Source of the DNA: Candidatus Allofournierella merdigallinarum
GTDB lineage: Bacteria; Bacillota; Clostridia; Oscillospirales; Ruminococcaceae
Length of the DNA stretch: 39,460 nt
Direction: 5' to 3'
NCBI GenBank assembly: GCA_019117205.1
Contig: DXAC01000030.1
Coordinates: 1-39,460 of the forward strand
Shown: one piece after another, positions 6,605 to 16,138 of the stretch
Layout of the letters: every line of letters begins with the position of its first letter
Position numbering within the stretch: the first letter of the stretch is position 1
Translations under genes and position numbers: made by a program
Notes under the pieces: model-generated
What the model was told of the DNA's origin: nothing
The model's database searches: none
What the model saw: the letters and a program-made list of their open reading frames with translations, nothing else

Positions 6605-8005
6605 ATGGCCAAACCCGTTAAAATTACCGAGGTGGTGCTGCGCGACGCCCATCAGTCGCTGCTGGCCACCCGCATGACCATGGACGAGATGCGTCCCATC
6701 CTGCCCGCCATGGACGAGGTGGGCTACTACTCGGTGGAGTGCTGGGGCGGCGCCACCTTTGACGCCTGCATCCGTTTCCTGGACGAGGACCCCTGGGACC
6801 GGCTGCGCATCCTGCGCAAGGAGATGCCCCACACCAAATTGCAGATGCTCTTCCGCGGCCAGAACATGCTGGGCTACCGCCACTACGCCGACGACGCGGT
6901 GGAGTACTTCGTGCAGAAGTCGGTGGCCAACGGCATCGACATCCTGCGCATCTTCGACGCCCTGAACGATCCCCGCAACCTGGAGACCGCCATCAAGGCC
7001 GCCATCAAGGAAAAAGCCCATGTGCAGGGCTGCATCAGCTATACCCTGAGCCCGGTGCACAACAACGAGTACTTTGCGAACTACGCCAAGACCCTGGAGG
7101 AGATGGGCGCCCACAGCATCTGCATCAAGGACATGGCGGGCCTGTTGACCCCCTATGCCACCTATGAACTGGTGAAAGCGCTGAAAGAGAGCGTCTCCAT
7201 CCCGGTGGACATCCACAGCCACTACACCTCCGGCCTTGCCTCCATGTCCATCCTCAAGGGCATCGAGGCCGGCGCGGACATCATCGACACCGCCATGAGC
7301 CCCCTGGCCCTGGGCACCAGCCACATGCCCACCGAGAGCCTGGTGGCCGCCCTCAAGGGCACCGAGTACGACACCGGCCTGGACCTGAAAAAGCTCAACG
7401 TGGTGCGGGATCACTTCGCCAAGCTGCGGGAGAAGTACATCGCCAGCGGCCAGATCAGCCCCAAGATGCTGGGGGTGGACGCCAACACCCTGCTCTACCA
7501 GGTGCCGGGCGGTATGCTCTCGAACCTGCTCAAGCAGCTCAAGGACGCCGGCAAGGAGGACCAGCTGGAAGCGGTGCTCCAGGAGATCCCCCGTGTGCGG
7601 GAGGACTCCGGCTATCCGCCGCTGGTCACCCCCACCAGCCAGATCGTGGGCACCCAGGCGGTGTTCAACGTCATCATGGGCGAGCGGTACAAGATGGTCA
7701 CCAAAGAGTTCAAGGGCCTGGTCCACGGCGACTACGGCCGCACCCCCGCGCCCATCAGCCCCGAGTTCACCAAAAAGATCCTGGGCGACGAAGCGCCCAT
7801 CACCTGCCGCCCGGCGGACCTGCTGGAGCCGGAGGTGGAAAAGATGAAGGCGGAGGCCGCCAAATACGCCATCCAGGAGGAGGACGTGCTCACCTACGCC
7901 ATGTTCCCCCAGGTGGCCCCGGGGTTCTTCGAAAAGCGGGCCGAAAAGGCCGCCGGCGTGGACGGCGACCATGTGGACTACGCCGCCAAGAGCCATCCGG
8001 TGTGA
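6605..8005 (+). CDS. oadA: OadA/5S-type pyruvate-oxaloacetate carboxyltransferase
   Basis: This TIM-barrel subunit exchanges carboxyl between pyruvate/oxaloacetate and biotin. Visible are LRDAHQSLLATRM (Asp14 metal ligand), ECWGGATFD, the probably carbamylated Lys175 in IKDMAG, and the metal-binding His204 and His206 in DIHSHYTSG. At 466 residues it ends after the conserved C-terminal domain and lacks an attached biotin domain; the carrier is the preceding gene. No OadB-type membrane decarboxylase or OadG follows within the operon. It could be the 5S-like half of a transcarboxylase, or the alpha subunit of a sodium pump whose other subunits are elsewhere. GAGGTG precedes the ATG at 6605; the upstream GTG (6596) is less likely. 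Confidence 0.9.
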   Translation: MAKPVKITEVVLRDAHQSLLATRMTMDEMRPILPAMDEVGYYSVECWGGATFDACIRFLDEDPWDRLRILRKEMPHTKLQMLFRGQNMLGYRHYADDAVEYFVQKSVANGIDILRIFDALNDPRNLETAIKAAIKEKAHVQGCISYTLSPVHNNEYFANYAKTLEEMGAHSICIKDMAGLLTPYATYELVKALKESVSIPVDIHSHYTSGLASMSILKGIEAGADIIDTAMSPLALGTSHMPTESLVAALKGTEYDTGLDLKKLNVVRDHFAKLREKYIASGQISPKMLGVDANTLLYQVPGGMLSNLLKQLKDAGKEDQLEAVLQEIPRVREDSGYPPLVTPTSQIVGTQAVFNVIMGERYKMVTKEFKGLVHGDYGRTPAPISPEFTKKILGDEAPITCRPADLLEPEVEKMKAEAAKYAIQEEDVLTYAMFPQVAPGFFEKRAEKAAGVDGDHVDYAAKSHPV

Positions 8006-8016
8006 TGTAAAACAGT

Positions 8017-8054
8017 AAAAATATCCCCCCGCCGCCCGGCGGGGGGATATTTTT
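8017..8054 (+). terminator. Strong intrinsic terminator of the biotin-enzyme operon
   Basis: A 17-base perfect stem begins with AAAAATATCCCCCC and ends GGGGGGATATTTTT around a GCCC loop, 12 bases past the oadA stop. The symmetric A/T ends would make it work in both directions. Confidence 0.9.
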
Positions 8055-8126
8055 GCGCCGGAGCGCCAAAGCTGAAAACGGGGCGGCGGGCCCCGGCGGC
8101 GCGGGCAGAAAATGACGGCAAATACC

Positions 8127-8155
8127 TTGAAAAAAACGCCCGAAAAGAGTAAGAT
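8127..8155 (+). promoter_or_regulatory. Sigma-A-like promoter for the yicC-remA-gmk run
   Basis: TTGAAA (8127-8132), 17 bases, then TAAGAT (8150-8155), about 90 bases upstream of the yicC start. No other clear promoter was seen until the end of the ylo-type block, although internal ones may exist. Confidence 0.65.
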
Positions 8156-8244
8156 GTCTATATGTATATTTTAATGGGGTATTGGGCCCGGAAGAGAAAA
8201 ATATACAGGGAAAACCCAAAAAAGGTGAAACGAGGTTGGTTCGC

Positions 8245-9123
8245 ATGGCCCTAAGCATGACCGGCTACGGCCGGGCCGAGGCGCTGTTGAACGGCCGTGA
8301 CATCACGGTGGAGATCAAAAGCGTCAACTCCCGCTATTTCGAGTATTCCTCCCGCATCCCCCGCAGCTGCGCCTATATGGACGACAAGCTGAAAAAGCTG
8401 CTGGGCGAGGCGGTGAGCCGGGGCAAGGTGGAGCTGAGCCTGCAGATGCAGACGGTGAGCGCCCCGGACGTCACCGTGCAGGTGAACATGCCCCTGGCGA
8501 AAAGCTACGCCGCGGCGCTGGAAGCCATCTGCGCCGAGACCGGCGCGACCCGGGACGTCACCGCCGGGCTGCTGGCCCGCTTTGCGGACGTGCTGGCCGT
8601 GCGCCACACCGAGGTGGACGAGGACGCCCTTTGGCAGGACGTGGCCAGCGTCTGCCAGGCCGCTTTGCAGAACTTCATCGCCATGCGGGCGGTGGAGGGC
8701 GAAAAGCTCAAGGCGGACGTGCTGGGCCGGCTGGCCACCATCGAGGAAACGGTGGGCCGCATCGAGGCGGGCAGCGCCCAGCGGGTGGAAAGCTACACCC
8801 AAAAGCTCTACGCCCGGCTCCAGACCCTTTTGCAGGACCAGGCCATCGACCAGGCGCGCATCCTCACCGAGGCGGCCATCTTCGCCGACAAGACCGCCGT
8901 GGACGAGGAGACGGTGCGGCTGCGCAGCCACATCGCCCAGTACCGGGAGATCCTGAACGGCGAGGGCCCGGTGGGCCGCAAGCTGGACTTTTTGACCCAG
9001 GAGCTCAACCGGGAGACCAACACCATCGGCTCCAAGTGCCAGGACTTGGCCATCACCCGGCTGGTGGTGGACACCAAGGCGGAGATCGAGAAGATCCGCG
9101 AGCAGATCCAGAACATCGAGTAA
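8245..9123 (+). CDS. yicC: YicC/YloC-family endoribonuclease
   Basis: The 292-residue protein starts with the family signature [12 protein letters not shown] and continues with [18 protein letters not shown] and [10 protein letters not shown]. It ends with [21 protein letters not shown] and [23 protein letters not shown], the conserved C-terminal (DUF1732) part. Family members (E. coli YicC, B. subtilis YloC) act as ribonucleases on RNA. The frame is open further upstream, but the conserved start is the ATG at 8245 with a modest GAGGT before it. It leads the remA-gmk-priA block as in B. subtilis. Confidence 0.92.
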   Translation: MALSMTGYGRAEALLNGRDITVEIKSVNSRYFEYSSRIPRSCAYMDDKLKKLLGEAVSRGKVELSLQMQTVSAPDVTVQVNMPLAKSYAAALEAICAETGATRDVTAGLLARFADVLAVRHTEVDEDALWQDVASVCQAALQNFIAMRAVEGEKLKADVLGRLATIEETVGRIEAGSAQRVESYTQKLYARLQTLLQDQAIDQARILTEAAIFADKTAVDEETVRLRSHIAQYREILNGEGPVGRKLDFLTQELNRETNTIGSKCQDLAITRLVVDTKAEIEKIREQIQNIE

Positions 9124-9137
9124 GGGGAGGGCAAGGT

Positions 9138-9407
9138 ATGAAGCTCATCAACATCGGCTTTGGCAACATGGTCAGCGCCAGCCGGCTGATCGCCATCGTC
9201 AGCCCGGAGAGCGCGCCCATCAAGCGCATCGTGCAGGAGGCCCGGGACAAGGGCGCTTTGATCGACGCCACCTACGGCCGGCGCACCCGCGCGGTGATCA
9301 TCATGGACTCCGACCATGTCATCCTGTCGGCGGTGCAGCCGGAAACGGTGGCCAACCGGCTGGCGGTGGACGACGTGGAGGATGACGAGGAGATGGACAA
9401 TGAATAA
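9138..9407 (+). CDS. remA: Extracellular matrix regulator RemA (DUF370)
   Basis: This 89-residue protein is nearly the full RemA consensus: [49 protein letters not shown] and [15 protein letters not shown]. In B. subtilis RemA forms octameric rings that bind DNA and activate biofilm-matrix and osmoprotection genes; in Clostridia the targets are not established. An acidic tail ([12 protein letters not shown]) follows the conserved part. It starts 14 bases after yicC and overlaps gmk by eight bases. Confidence 0.95.
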   Translation: MKLINIGFGNMVSASRLIAIVSPESAPIKRIVQEARDKGALIDATYGRRTRAVIIMDSDHVILSAVQPETVANRLAVDDVEDDEEMDNE

Positions 9408-9969
9408 CGAACAGTATCTGGTGGTGGTGTCCGGGCCCTCCGGCTCCGGCAAGGACACGGTGGTCTCCCGGCTGATGCAGCGTCACCCGGAGATCGAGAC
9501 CTCGGTGTCCGCCACCACCCGGGAAAAGCGGCCCGGCGAGGAGGAGGGGGTCAACTACTACTACCTCACCGTGCCCGCCTTTGAAAAGAAGATCGCCGAC
9601 GGGGAGATACTGGAGTACACCCGCTACTGCGGCAACTACTACGGCACCCCCCGCTCGGAGGTGGACAGGCGCATCGACGCGGGCATCACCGTGGTGCTGG
9701 TCATCGAGGTGGTGGGCGCGGGCAACATCAAGCGGCTGTATCCCGGGGCCACCACCATCTTCGTGCAGCCCCCCAGCTACGCCGAGCTGGAAGCCCGGCT
9801 GCGGGGCCGCGGCACCGAGACCGAGCAGGCCATCCAGAAGCGGCTTGCCCGGGCGGTGGAGGAGATGGGCTACGCCTCCGACTACGACGAAACGGTGGTC
9901 AACGACGACGCGGACCGCTGCGCTGAGGAGATCTACCAGCTGATCCGCCGCCGGCAGCAGGCTACATAA
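9400..9969 (+). CDS. gmk: Guanylate kinase
   Basis: The enzyme phosphorylates GMP to GDP in nucleotide metabolism. The 189-residue protein has the P-loop [10 protein letters not shown] (residues 11-20), the GMP-binding [20 protein letters not shown], and the Tyr/Glu-rich [13 protein letters not shown]. It ends in a basic helix. The P-loop has Asp where many relatives have Gly (GKGT), a minor change. ATG 9400 lies inside the remA end, with GACGAGGAG upstream. In many Firmicutes rpoZ (omega) follows gmk; here priA follows within 15 bases. Confidence 0.95.
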   Translation: MNNEQYLVVVSGPSGSGKDTVVSRLMQRHPEIETSVSATTREKRPGEEEGVNYYYLTVPAFEKKIADGEILEYTRYCGNYYGTPRSEVDRRIDAGITVVLVIEVVGAGNIKRLYPGATTIFVQPPSYAELEARLRGRGTETEQAIQKRLARAVEEMGYASDYDETVVNDDADRCAEEIYQLIRRRQQAT

Positions 9970-9984
9970 GCCGAAAGGGGGAAT

Positions 9985-12243
9985 GTGGCTTTGTTGCACA
10001 CCGTTCAAGTGGCAGTCAGCGGGGCCACCTTCCACTTTGACAAGCTGTACACCTACCTGCTGCCCCCCCGCCTGGCCGGGCGGGTCTTTGTGGGCAGCAT
10101 GGTGCTGGCGCCGTTCGGCCGGGGCAACCAGCCCCGGATGGGGGTGGCGCTGGCCCTGGGCGAGGCGGAGGAGGCGGGCCGCTGCAAGGAGCTGTTCGAC
10201 GCCGCCCCCGAGGAGGCCCGCCTCAACGAGGAGCTGCTGGGCCTCGTACATTTTCTGAAAGAACACACCTTTTGCACCTGGTACGAGGCGGTGCGGGCCA
10301 TCATCCCCTATGGGGCCCAGTACCGGCCGGTGTCCACCGAGGCCGGCCCCCGGCTGCAAAAGCAGCTCCGCCGGCACACCGAGCCCCTGTACCAGCTGGC
10401 CGGCCCGCTGCCCCAAAAGCCAAAGCCCACCGAAAAGCAGCGGGCGGCGGCGGCGGCGCTGGAGGCGGGCCCTCTGCCCGCCTCCGCCCTGGCGGAAATG
10501 GGCCTCTCCCGGGCGGTGCTGGACAATCTCTGCGAAAAGGGCGTGCTCCGCAAGGGGCAGGTGGACAAGGCGGTGGACCTGTACGCCGGCATCCCCCGCG
10601 CGGAGGAGCCGGTGACCCTCACAAGCGACCAGCAGCAGGTCTACCAGGGGCTTGCCGCCCGCCTGGAGCAGGGAAAGGCCGCCGCGGCGCTGCTTTACGG
10701 TGTCACCGCCAGCGGCAAGACGCTGGTGTTTTTAAAGCTGATCCAGCGGTGCCTGGAGCTGGGGCGCACCGCCCTGGTGCTGGTGCCGGAGATCAGCCTC
10801 ACCCCCCAGATGATCCGCCGGCTGAAAGCCAGCTTCGGCGAGCGGGTGGCGGTGCAGCACTCCGCCCTCAGCCACACCGAGCGCCTTTTGCAGTGGCGGA
10901 TGATCCAAACCGGCGGGGCCGACATCGTGGTGGGCACCCGCAGCGCGGTGTTCGCCCCGCTGCCCAACATCGGCCTCATCGTGGTGGACGAGGAGCAGGA
11001 GCACACCTACCGCTCGGAAAACGCCCCCCGCTTCGACGCGCGGCAGATCGCCAAGCGCCGGGCGGCGGATCACGGGGCGCTGGTGCTCTTCGCCAGCGCC
11101 ACCCCCAGCGTGGAGAGCTACCAGGCCGCCCTCACCGGGCGGTATGAGCTGTTCAAGCTCACCCGCCGCTACGCCAGCCAGCCGCTGCCCACCGTGGAGC
11201 TGGTGGATATGCGGGCCGAGCTGGCCGCCGGCAACCCGGCCAGCATCAGCGCCCCGCTGGCGGAGCACATCCGCCAGACCCTTGCGGCAAAGCGGCAGAC
11301 CATCCTGCTGCTCAACCGGCGGGGCTATCGCACGGTGGGCATGTGTACAAGCTGCGGCAAGGCGGTGAAGTGCGGCAGCTGCAGCGTGCCCATGGTCTAT
11401 CACAAGGCGGAGCACAAGCTGCTGTGCCACTACTGCGGCCGGGCCATCGCTCCGGTGCCGGACACCTGCCCGGAGTGCGGCGGCAAGCTGCGCTACACCG
11501 GCTTTGGCACCCAGCGGGTGGAGGAGGAGCTGGCCGAGCTGTTCCCGGACGCCCGGGTGCTGCGGATGGACCAGGACTCCACCGGCCGGAAAAACGCCCA
11601 CGACCGGATGCTCGCCCGCTTTGCCGCCGGCGAGTACGACATCATGCTGGGCACCCAGATGGTGGCCAAGGGGCTGGATTTTGAAAAGGTCACCCTGGTG
11701 GGGGTGCTGGGGGTGGACAGCCTGCTGTTCTCCCAGGGCTTCCGGGCCTATGAGAACGTCTTCAGCCTGGTGACCCAGGTGATCGGCCGGGGCGGCCGGG
11801 CCAGCGAGCCGGGGCACGCAGTGCTCCAGACGGTGGACCCCAAAAACCCGGTGCTCAACCTGGCCGCCGCCCAAAACTACGAGGCGTTCTTCGCCCAGGA
11901 GATCGCGTTCCGAAAGCTCTGCCTCTACCCGCCGTTCTGCGCGGTGTGCATCGCCGCGTTCAGCGGCGAAAAGGACGGCGAGACCCTGGCCGCAGCCGCC
12001 CGCTTCGGTGCGCTGCTCACCGCCCGGGCCAAGGAGCGGCCGGAGCTGCCCCTGCGCCTGCTGGGCCCCGCGCCCATGAGCGTGGTGCTCATCAAAGACC
12101 GCTACCGCTACAAGCTCACCATCAAATGCCGCAACGACCGGGCGTTCCGGGCCCTGCTCACCCAGGTGATGGAGGACTACTCCGCCGAGGGCCTGCCCGC
12201 CAAGGCGTCGGTAACGCTGGACTTCAATTCCGACGGGGATTGA
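9985..12243 (+). CDS. priA: Primosomal protein N' (replication restart helicase PriA)
   Basis: PriA reloads the replisome at collapsed forks by recognising branched DNA and unwinding the lagging strand. The 752-residue protein has an N-terminal DNA-binding domain and Walker A GVTASGKT (239-246). The Walker B-type DEEQ is at 335-338 within DEEQEHTYRSENAPRFDAR. The eight-Cys zinc-binding insert runs from CTSCGKAVKCGSC to CHYCG and CPECGG. Later helicase motifs include GTQMVAKGLDF and TQVIGRGGR. The likely start is GTG at 9985 with AAAGGGGG upstream; TTG codons at 9991 and 9994 would give better spacing and cannot be excluded. Confidence 0.96.
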   Translation: MALLHTVQVAVSGATFHFDKLYTYLLPPRLAGRVFVGSMVLAPFGRGNQPRMGVALALGEAEEAGRCKELFDAAPEEARLNEELLGLVHFLKEHTFCTWYEAVRAIIPYGAQYRPVSTEAGPRLQKQLRRHTEPLYQLAGPLPQKPKPTEKQRAAAAALEAGPLPASALAEMGLSRAVLDNLCEKGVLRKGQVDKAVDLYAGIPRAEEPVTLTSDQQQVYQGLAARLEQGKAAAALLYGVTASGKTLVFLKLIQRCLELGRTALVLVPEISLTPQMIRRLKASFGERVAVQHSALSHTERLLQWRMIQTGGADIVVGTRSAVFAPLPNIGLIVVDEEQEHTYRSENAPRFDARQIAKRRAADHGALVLFASATPSVESYQAALTGRYELFKLTRRYASQPLPTVELVDMRAELAAGNPASISAPLAEHIRQTLAAKRQTILLLNRRGYRTVGMCTSCGKAVKCGSCSVPMVYHKAEHKLLCHYCGRAIAPVPDTCPECGGKLRYTGFGTQRVEEELAELFPDARVLRMDQDSTGRKNAHDRMLARFAAGEYDIMLGTQMVAKGLDFEKVTLVGVLGVDSLLFSQGFRAYENVFSLVTQVIGRGGRASEPGHAVLQTVDPKNPVLNLAAAQNYEAFFAQEIAFRKLCLYPPFCAVCIAAFSGEKDGETLAAAARFGALLTARAKERPELPLRLLGPAPMSVVLIKDRYRYKLTIKCRNDRAFRALLTQVMEDYSAEGLPAKASVTLDFNSDGD

Positions 12244-12285
12244 ACCCCATTCCCCGGACCAATGCTGATAAAGGAGCAACAAACT

Positions 12286-12810
12286 ATGGCACTTCGCACC
12301 ATCGTACAGGACGGCGACCCCATTCTGAAAAAGGTCTGCCGCCCGGTGACCAATTTTGACCAGCGCCTGGCAATTTTGCTGGACGACATGAAAGAGACCC
12401 TGCTGGACGCGGGCGGCCTGGGCCTTGCCGGGCCCCAGGTGGGGGTCATGCGCCGGCTGTTCGTCGCCCTGGACGAGCGGGACCTGCCGGAGGACGGCAC
12501 CATCCCCGAGGGGTACGAGCCCAAGTTCATCGAGTGCGTCAACCCGGAGATCATCGAGCAGTCGGAGGACACGGTGACCCTGTATGAGGGCTGCCTTTCT
12601 TTCCCCGGCCACAACGGGGCCATCGAGCGCCCCCGCAAGGTGAAGCTCCGCGCCCAGGACCGCAGCGGCAACACCTTTGAGATGGAGGCCGAAGAGATGC
12701 TGGCCCGGTGCTTCTGCCACGAGACCAACCACCTGGACGGCATCACCATCATGGACCTGGCCGACCACTTCTACGAGGACGACTACCCCGACGAGGCGGA
12801 GGAAGACTGA
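12286..12810 (+). CDS. def: Peptide deformylase
   Basis: The enzyme removes the formyl group from the N-terminal Met of new proteins. All three motifs are present: GLGLAGPQVG (44-53), EGCLS (101-105, metal-binding Cys103) and HETNH (145-149, metal-binding His pair with catalytic Glu146). At 174 residues it is of usual length, with an acidic tail. ATG 12286 has AAGGAG at 12271-12276. It overlaps fmt by one base, so the enzymes that remove and add the formyl group are made from one transcript. Confidence 0.96.
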   Translation: MALRTIVQDGDPILKKVCRPVTNFDQRLAILLDDMKETLLDAGGLGLAGPQVGVMRRLFVALDERDLPEDGTIPEGYEPKFIECVNPEIIEQSEDTVTLYEGCLSFPGHNGAIERPRKVKLRAQDRSGNTFEMEAEEMLARCFCHETNHLDGITIMDLADHFYEDDYPDEAEED

Positions 12811-13724
12811 TGCGTATTCTCTTCATGGGCACGCCGGACATCGCGGCGGCCAGCCTTGCGGCCATCCTCCAGGCGGGGCACGAGGTCTGCGGCGTGTTCA
12901 CGAGGCAGGACAAGCCGGTGGGCCGCAAGCAGGTGCTCACCGCGCCCCCGGTGAAACAGCTGGCCGAAAGCCGGGGCATCCCCGTCTTTCAGCCCCGCAC
13001 CCTGCGGGAGGAGACGGTGCAGGCGGACATCCGCGCGCTGGCCCCCGAGCTGATCGTGGTGGTGGCCTACGGGCGCATCCTGCCTCCCGAGGTACTGGAG
13101 GTGCCGCCTTTCGGGTGCATCAACCTGCACGTGTCGCTGCTGCCGAAATACCGGGGCGCGGCCCCGGTGCAGTGGGCGGTGATCAACGGCGACGAAAAGA
13201 CCGGCGTTTCCATCATGTACCTGGACGAGGGCCTGGACACCGGCGACATTTTGCAGGTGGCCCCGGTGGACATCGGCCCCGAGGAGACCAGCGGCGAGCT
13301 CTTCGGGCGCATCACCGCCCTGGGGGCGAAAACGCTGGTGGAGACCATCGCCGCCATCGGCCGGGGCGAGGTGACCCGCACCCCCCAGGACCACGCAAAA
13401 GCCACCCTGGCGCCGCCTCTCACCAAGGAGATGGCCCGCTTTGATTTTACCCGGCCGGCCAGGGAGCTCCACGACCTGGTGCGGGGGATGAACCCCTGGC
13501 CGGTGGCCTATTTTGAAGAGGGGGGCAAAAAGATCAAGGTGCTGAAAAGCCGCGTGGCCGCCGGCGGCGGCGCGCCGGGCCGGGTGCTGGCTCTGTCGCC
13601 CCTCACCGTCGCCTGCGGCGAGGGCGCGCTGGAGCTGGCCGAGGTGGTGCCGGAGGGCAAAAAACCCATGGCGGGCACCGCCTGGGCGGCGGGCCGGCGG
13701 CTGAAAGCCGGCGACACCCTGTAA
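12810..13724 (+). CDS. fmt: Methionyl-tRNA formyltransferase
   Basis: The enzyme transfers a formyl group from 10-formyl-tetrahydrofolate to initiator Met-tRNA. The 304-residue protein starts MRILFMGTPDIAAASL. The catalytic triad is Asn105 and His107 in CINLHVSLLPKYRG, and Asp143 in GLDTGDI. The C-terminal OB-like tRNA-binding domain is present (LHDLVRGMNPWPVAYFE). The ATG overlaps the def stop as TGATG, so translation is probably coupled. Confidence 0.96.
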   Translation: MRILFMGTPDIAAASLAAILQAGHEVCGVFTRQDKPVGRKQVLTAPPVKQLAESRGIPVFQPRTLREETVQADIRALAPELIVVVAYGRILPPEVLEVPPFGCINLHVSLLPKYRGAAPVQWAVINGDEKTGVSIMYLDEGLDTGDILQVAPVDIGPEETSGELFGRITALGAKTLVETIAAIGRGEVTRTPQDHAKATLAPPLTKEMARFDFTRPARELHDLVRGMNPWPVAYFEEGGKKIKVLKSRVAAGGGAPGRVLALSPLTVACGEGALELAEVVPEGKKPMAGTAWAAGRRLKAGDTL

Positions 13725-13741
13725 GAAAAGGAGCATCCACC

Positions 13742-15070
13742 ATGACGAACGCCCGCCGCACGGCGGCCCTTGCCCTTGCAAAGCAGGAGCAGAATGGCTA
13801 TTCCAACCTGGTGCTGGCCGCCGCGCTGGAGCGGGAGGCCCTTTCGCCCCGGGACAAGGCCTTTGTCAGCGCCCTGTTCTACGGCGTCACCGAGCGGCTG
13901 CTCCCCCTGGACTGGGCCCTGGGCCAATGCCTTGCAAAGCCGCTGGCAAAGCTGGACGCCCCGGTGCGGGCGGTGCTGCGCTGCGGGCTGTACGAGGCGA
14001 AATACATGAACACCCCGGTGCCGGCGGCGGTGAGCGAGGCGGTGAGCCTCTGCCGCCAGCTTAAAAAGGCCAGCGCGGCGGGCCTTGTGAACGCGGTGCT
14101 GCGCCGGGCCGTCGCGCTGGACGTTTCCGCCGCCCGCTTCAAAGACCGGGCGGAAGAGCTCTCGGTGCGGTATTCGGTGGGCCGGCCCATCGTGGAGCTG
14201 CTGCTGGAGCAGTATCCGGACAGGGCCGAGGGGATGCTGGCCTCCTTTTTTGAAAAGCCGCCGGTGACCCTGCGCTGCAACACCCTGCGCTGTACCCCCG
14301 CCCGGCTGTGTGAGGCGCTGGCCCGGGAGGGGATAAACGCCCGGCCGCTGGATGTGCCCGGGGCGGTGGAAGCGGAATTTTCCGGCAGCCCCGCCGCCAC
14401 AGAGGCTTTCCGCCAGGGCCTTTACCATGTACAGGGCCTGGCCAGCCAGGCGGCGGCCCTCTGCCTGGAGGCGCAGCCCGGCGAGACGGTGCTGGACCTC
14501 TGCGCCGCGCCCGGCGGCAAGACCCTGCTGCTGGCCCAGCAGATGGGGGACAAGGGGCGCCTTTTGAGCTTTGACGCGGCGGAGAACCGCCTGCCCCTCA
14601 TCGAAGCAGCGGCGGCCCGGTGCGGCCTGTCCTGCGTCACGGTGGCAAAAGGGGACGCCTCGGTGTACGACCCGGCGCTGGCCGGGGCGGACCGGGTGCT
14701 CTGCGACGTGCCCTGCTCCGGCCTTGGCATCATCGCCAAAAAGCCGGATATCCGCTACAAGTCCCTGGAGGGCGGGGAAAAACTTCGCGCGCTCCAGTTG
14801 AAAATTCTCGCCAACGCTGCCCGTTATGTAAAAGAGGGCGGGCGGCTGGTCTACTCCACCTGCACGGTGGACAAGCGGGAGAACGGCGAGGTGGTGCGGG
14901 CCTTTCTCGCCGGGCACGGCGAGTTCGTGCCGGAGCAGCCGCCGGTGGTGCTGCCGGGGGCCCTTTTGGAGGACAAGATGCAGACCATGCTGCCGGGCTT
15001 TGCCGGCCCGGACGGCTTTTTCACGGCGGTGCTCCGGCGGCGGGGCGTCCGCGCCGGCACACCGGTATAG
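13742..15070 (+). CDS. rsmB: 16S rRNA m5C967 methyltransferase
   Basis: RsmB methylates C967 of 16S rRNA. The 442-residue protein has a NusB-like N-terminal domain (about 1-140; DKAFVSALFYGVTERLLPLDW). The Rossmann methyltransferase domain shows LDLCAAPGGKT (SAM binding, near 250-260), DVPCSGLG (near 321-328) and STCTVDKRENGEVV (near 371). The two Cys in the last two motifs are those used in m5C catalysis. Starts 18 bases after fmt, with AAAAGGAG upstream. Confidence 0.94.
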   Translation: MTNARRTAALALAKQEQNGYSNLVLAAALEREALSPRDKAFVSALFYGVTERLLPLDWALGQCLAKPLAKLDAPVRAVLRCGLYEAKYMNTPVPAAVSEAVSLCRQLKKASAAGLVNAVLRRAVALDVSAARFKDRAEELSVRYSVGRPIVELLLEQYPDRAEGMLASFFEKPPVTLRCNTLRCTPARLCEALAREGINARPLDVPGAVEAEFSGSPAATEAFRQGLYHVQGLASQAAALCLEAQPGETVLDLCAAPGGKTLLLAQQMGDKGRLLSFDAAENRLPLIEAAAARCGLSCVTVAKGDASVYDPALAGADRVLCDVPCSGLGIIAKKPDIRYKSLEGGEKLRALQLKILANAARYVKEGGRLVYSTCTVDKRENGEVVRAFLAGHGEFVPEQPPVVLPGALLEDKMQTMLPGFAGPDGFFTAVLRRRGVRAGTPV

Positions 15071-15094
15071 CAACTGTCGGGGGTTTATGGTACA

Positions 15095-16138
15095 ATGAAC
15101 AGGAAGTGTATATCCTCCTATACGCCCGAGGCGCTGGCCGCCCTGATGAAAGAATGGGGCCAGCCGGCGTTCCGGGCAAAGCAGATCTTCCGCTGGCTGC
15201 ATCAGAAGCTGGTCACGGAGTTCTCCGCCATGACCGACCAGCCCAAGACCCTGCTGGCAAGGCTGGAGGAGGAATATACCATCGCCGCCCCCGCCATCGC
15301 GCGGCGCCAGCAGTCCAAAGACGGCACGGTGAAGTACCTTTTCGCCCTGGCCGACGGCAACTGCATCGAGACGGTGATCATGCGCTACCACTATGGCGTC
15401 ACCGCCTGCGTGTCCACCCAGGTGGGCTGCCGGATGGGCTGCCGCTTTTGCGCCTCCACCCAGGCGGGCCGGGTGCGGGATCTGGAAGCGGGGGAGATCG
15501 CCGGCCAGATCTACGCCGCCCAAAAGGACATCGGCGAGCGGGTGAGCCACATCGTGCTCATGGGCATCGGCGAACCCCTGGACAACTTCGACAACGTGAT
15601 GGATTTCCTCACCATCATCTCCAGCCCCGACGGGGTGAACATCGGTATGCGGAACATCAGCCTGTCCACCTGCGGCATCGTGCCCATGATCGACAAGCTG
15701 GCGGAGAGAAAATTGCAGCTCACCCTGTCCATCTCGCTCCACGCGCCCAACGACAGCCTGCGAAGCGGGATGATGCCGGTGAACGACGCCTACCCGGTGG
15801 CCCAGCTCATCGCCGCCTGCCGACGCTACCAGCAGACCACCGGCCGGCGGGTGAGCTTTGAATATTCCATGGTGCGGGGCGTCAACGACAGCCCCGCCGC
15901 CGCAAAGGAGCTGGCGGCGCTCATCCGGGGCATGGGCGCCCATGTGAACCTGATCCCCATCAACCCGGTGGACGGCAGCCCCTATTCCGCCACCGACGCC
16001 GAAAACGTCAAGCGATTTCAAGCGCTGCTCACACAGCTTGGGGTGAACGCCACCGTGCGCCGCCGCCTGGGCAGCGACATCAGCGCCGCCTGCGGCCAGC
16101 TGCGCCGGGAAGAAGCGGCAAAGGAGGGAAGCCTATGA
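15095..16138 (+). CDS. rlmN: Dual-specificity 23S rRNA/tRNA m2A methyltransferase RlmN
   Basis: RlmN is a radical-SAM enzyme that methylates C2 of A2503 in 23S rRNA and of A37 in some tRNAs. The 347-residue protein carries the cluster motif with Cys112, Cys116 and Cys119 (CRMGCRFC), GIGEPLDNFDNV for SAM binding, and the methyl-carrying Cys333 in GSDISAACGQLR. The start is the ATG at 15095; an overlapping ATG at 15088 opens only three codons. Overlaps prpC by four bases (ATGA). Confidence 0.96.
   Translation: MNRKCISSYTPEALAALMKEWGQPAFRAKQIFRWLHQKLVTEFSAMTDQPKTLLARLEEEYTIAAPAIARRQQSKDGTVKYLFALADGNCIETVIMRYHYGVTACVSTQVGCRMGCRFCASTQAGRVRDLEAGEIAGQIYAAQKDIGERVSHIVLMGIGEPLDNFDNVMDFLTIISSPDGVNIGMRNISLSTCGIVPMIDKLAERKLQLTLSISLHAPNDSLRSGMMPVNDAYPVAQLIAACRRYQQTTGRRVSFEYSMVRGVNDSPAAAKELAALIRGMGAHVNLIPINPVDGSPYSATDAENVKRFQALLTQLGVNATVRRRLGSDISAACGQLRREEAAKEGSL

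Noticed and set aside
9970-9984. A hidden rpoZ or coaBC between gmk and priA
   Set aside because: Only 15 bases separate the two genes, so neither can be present there.
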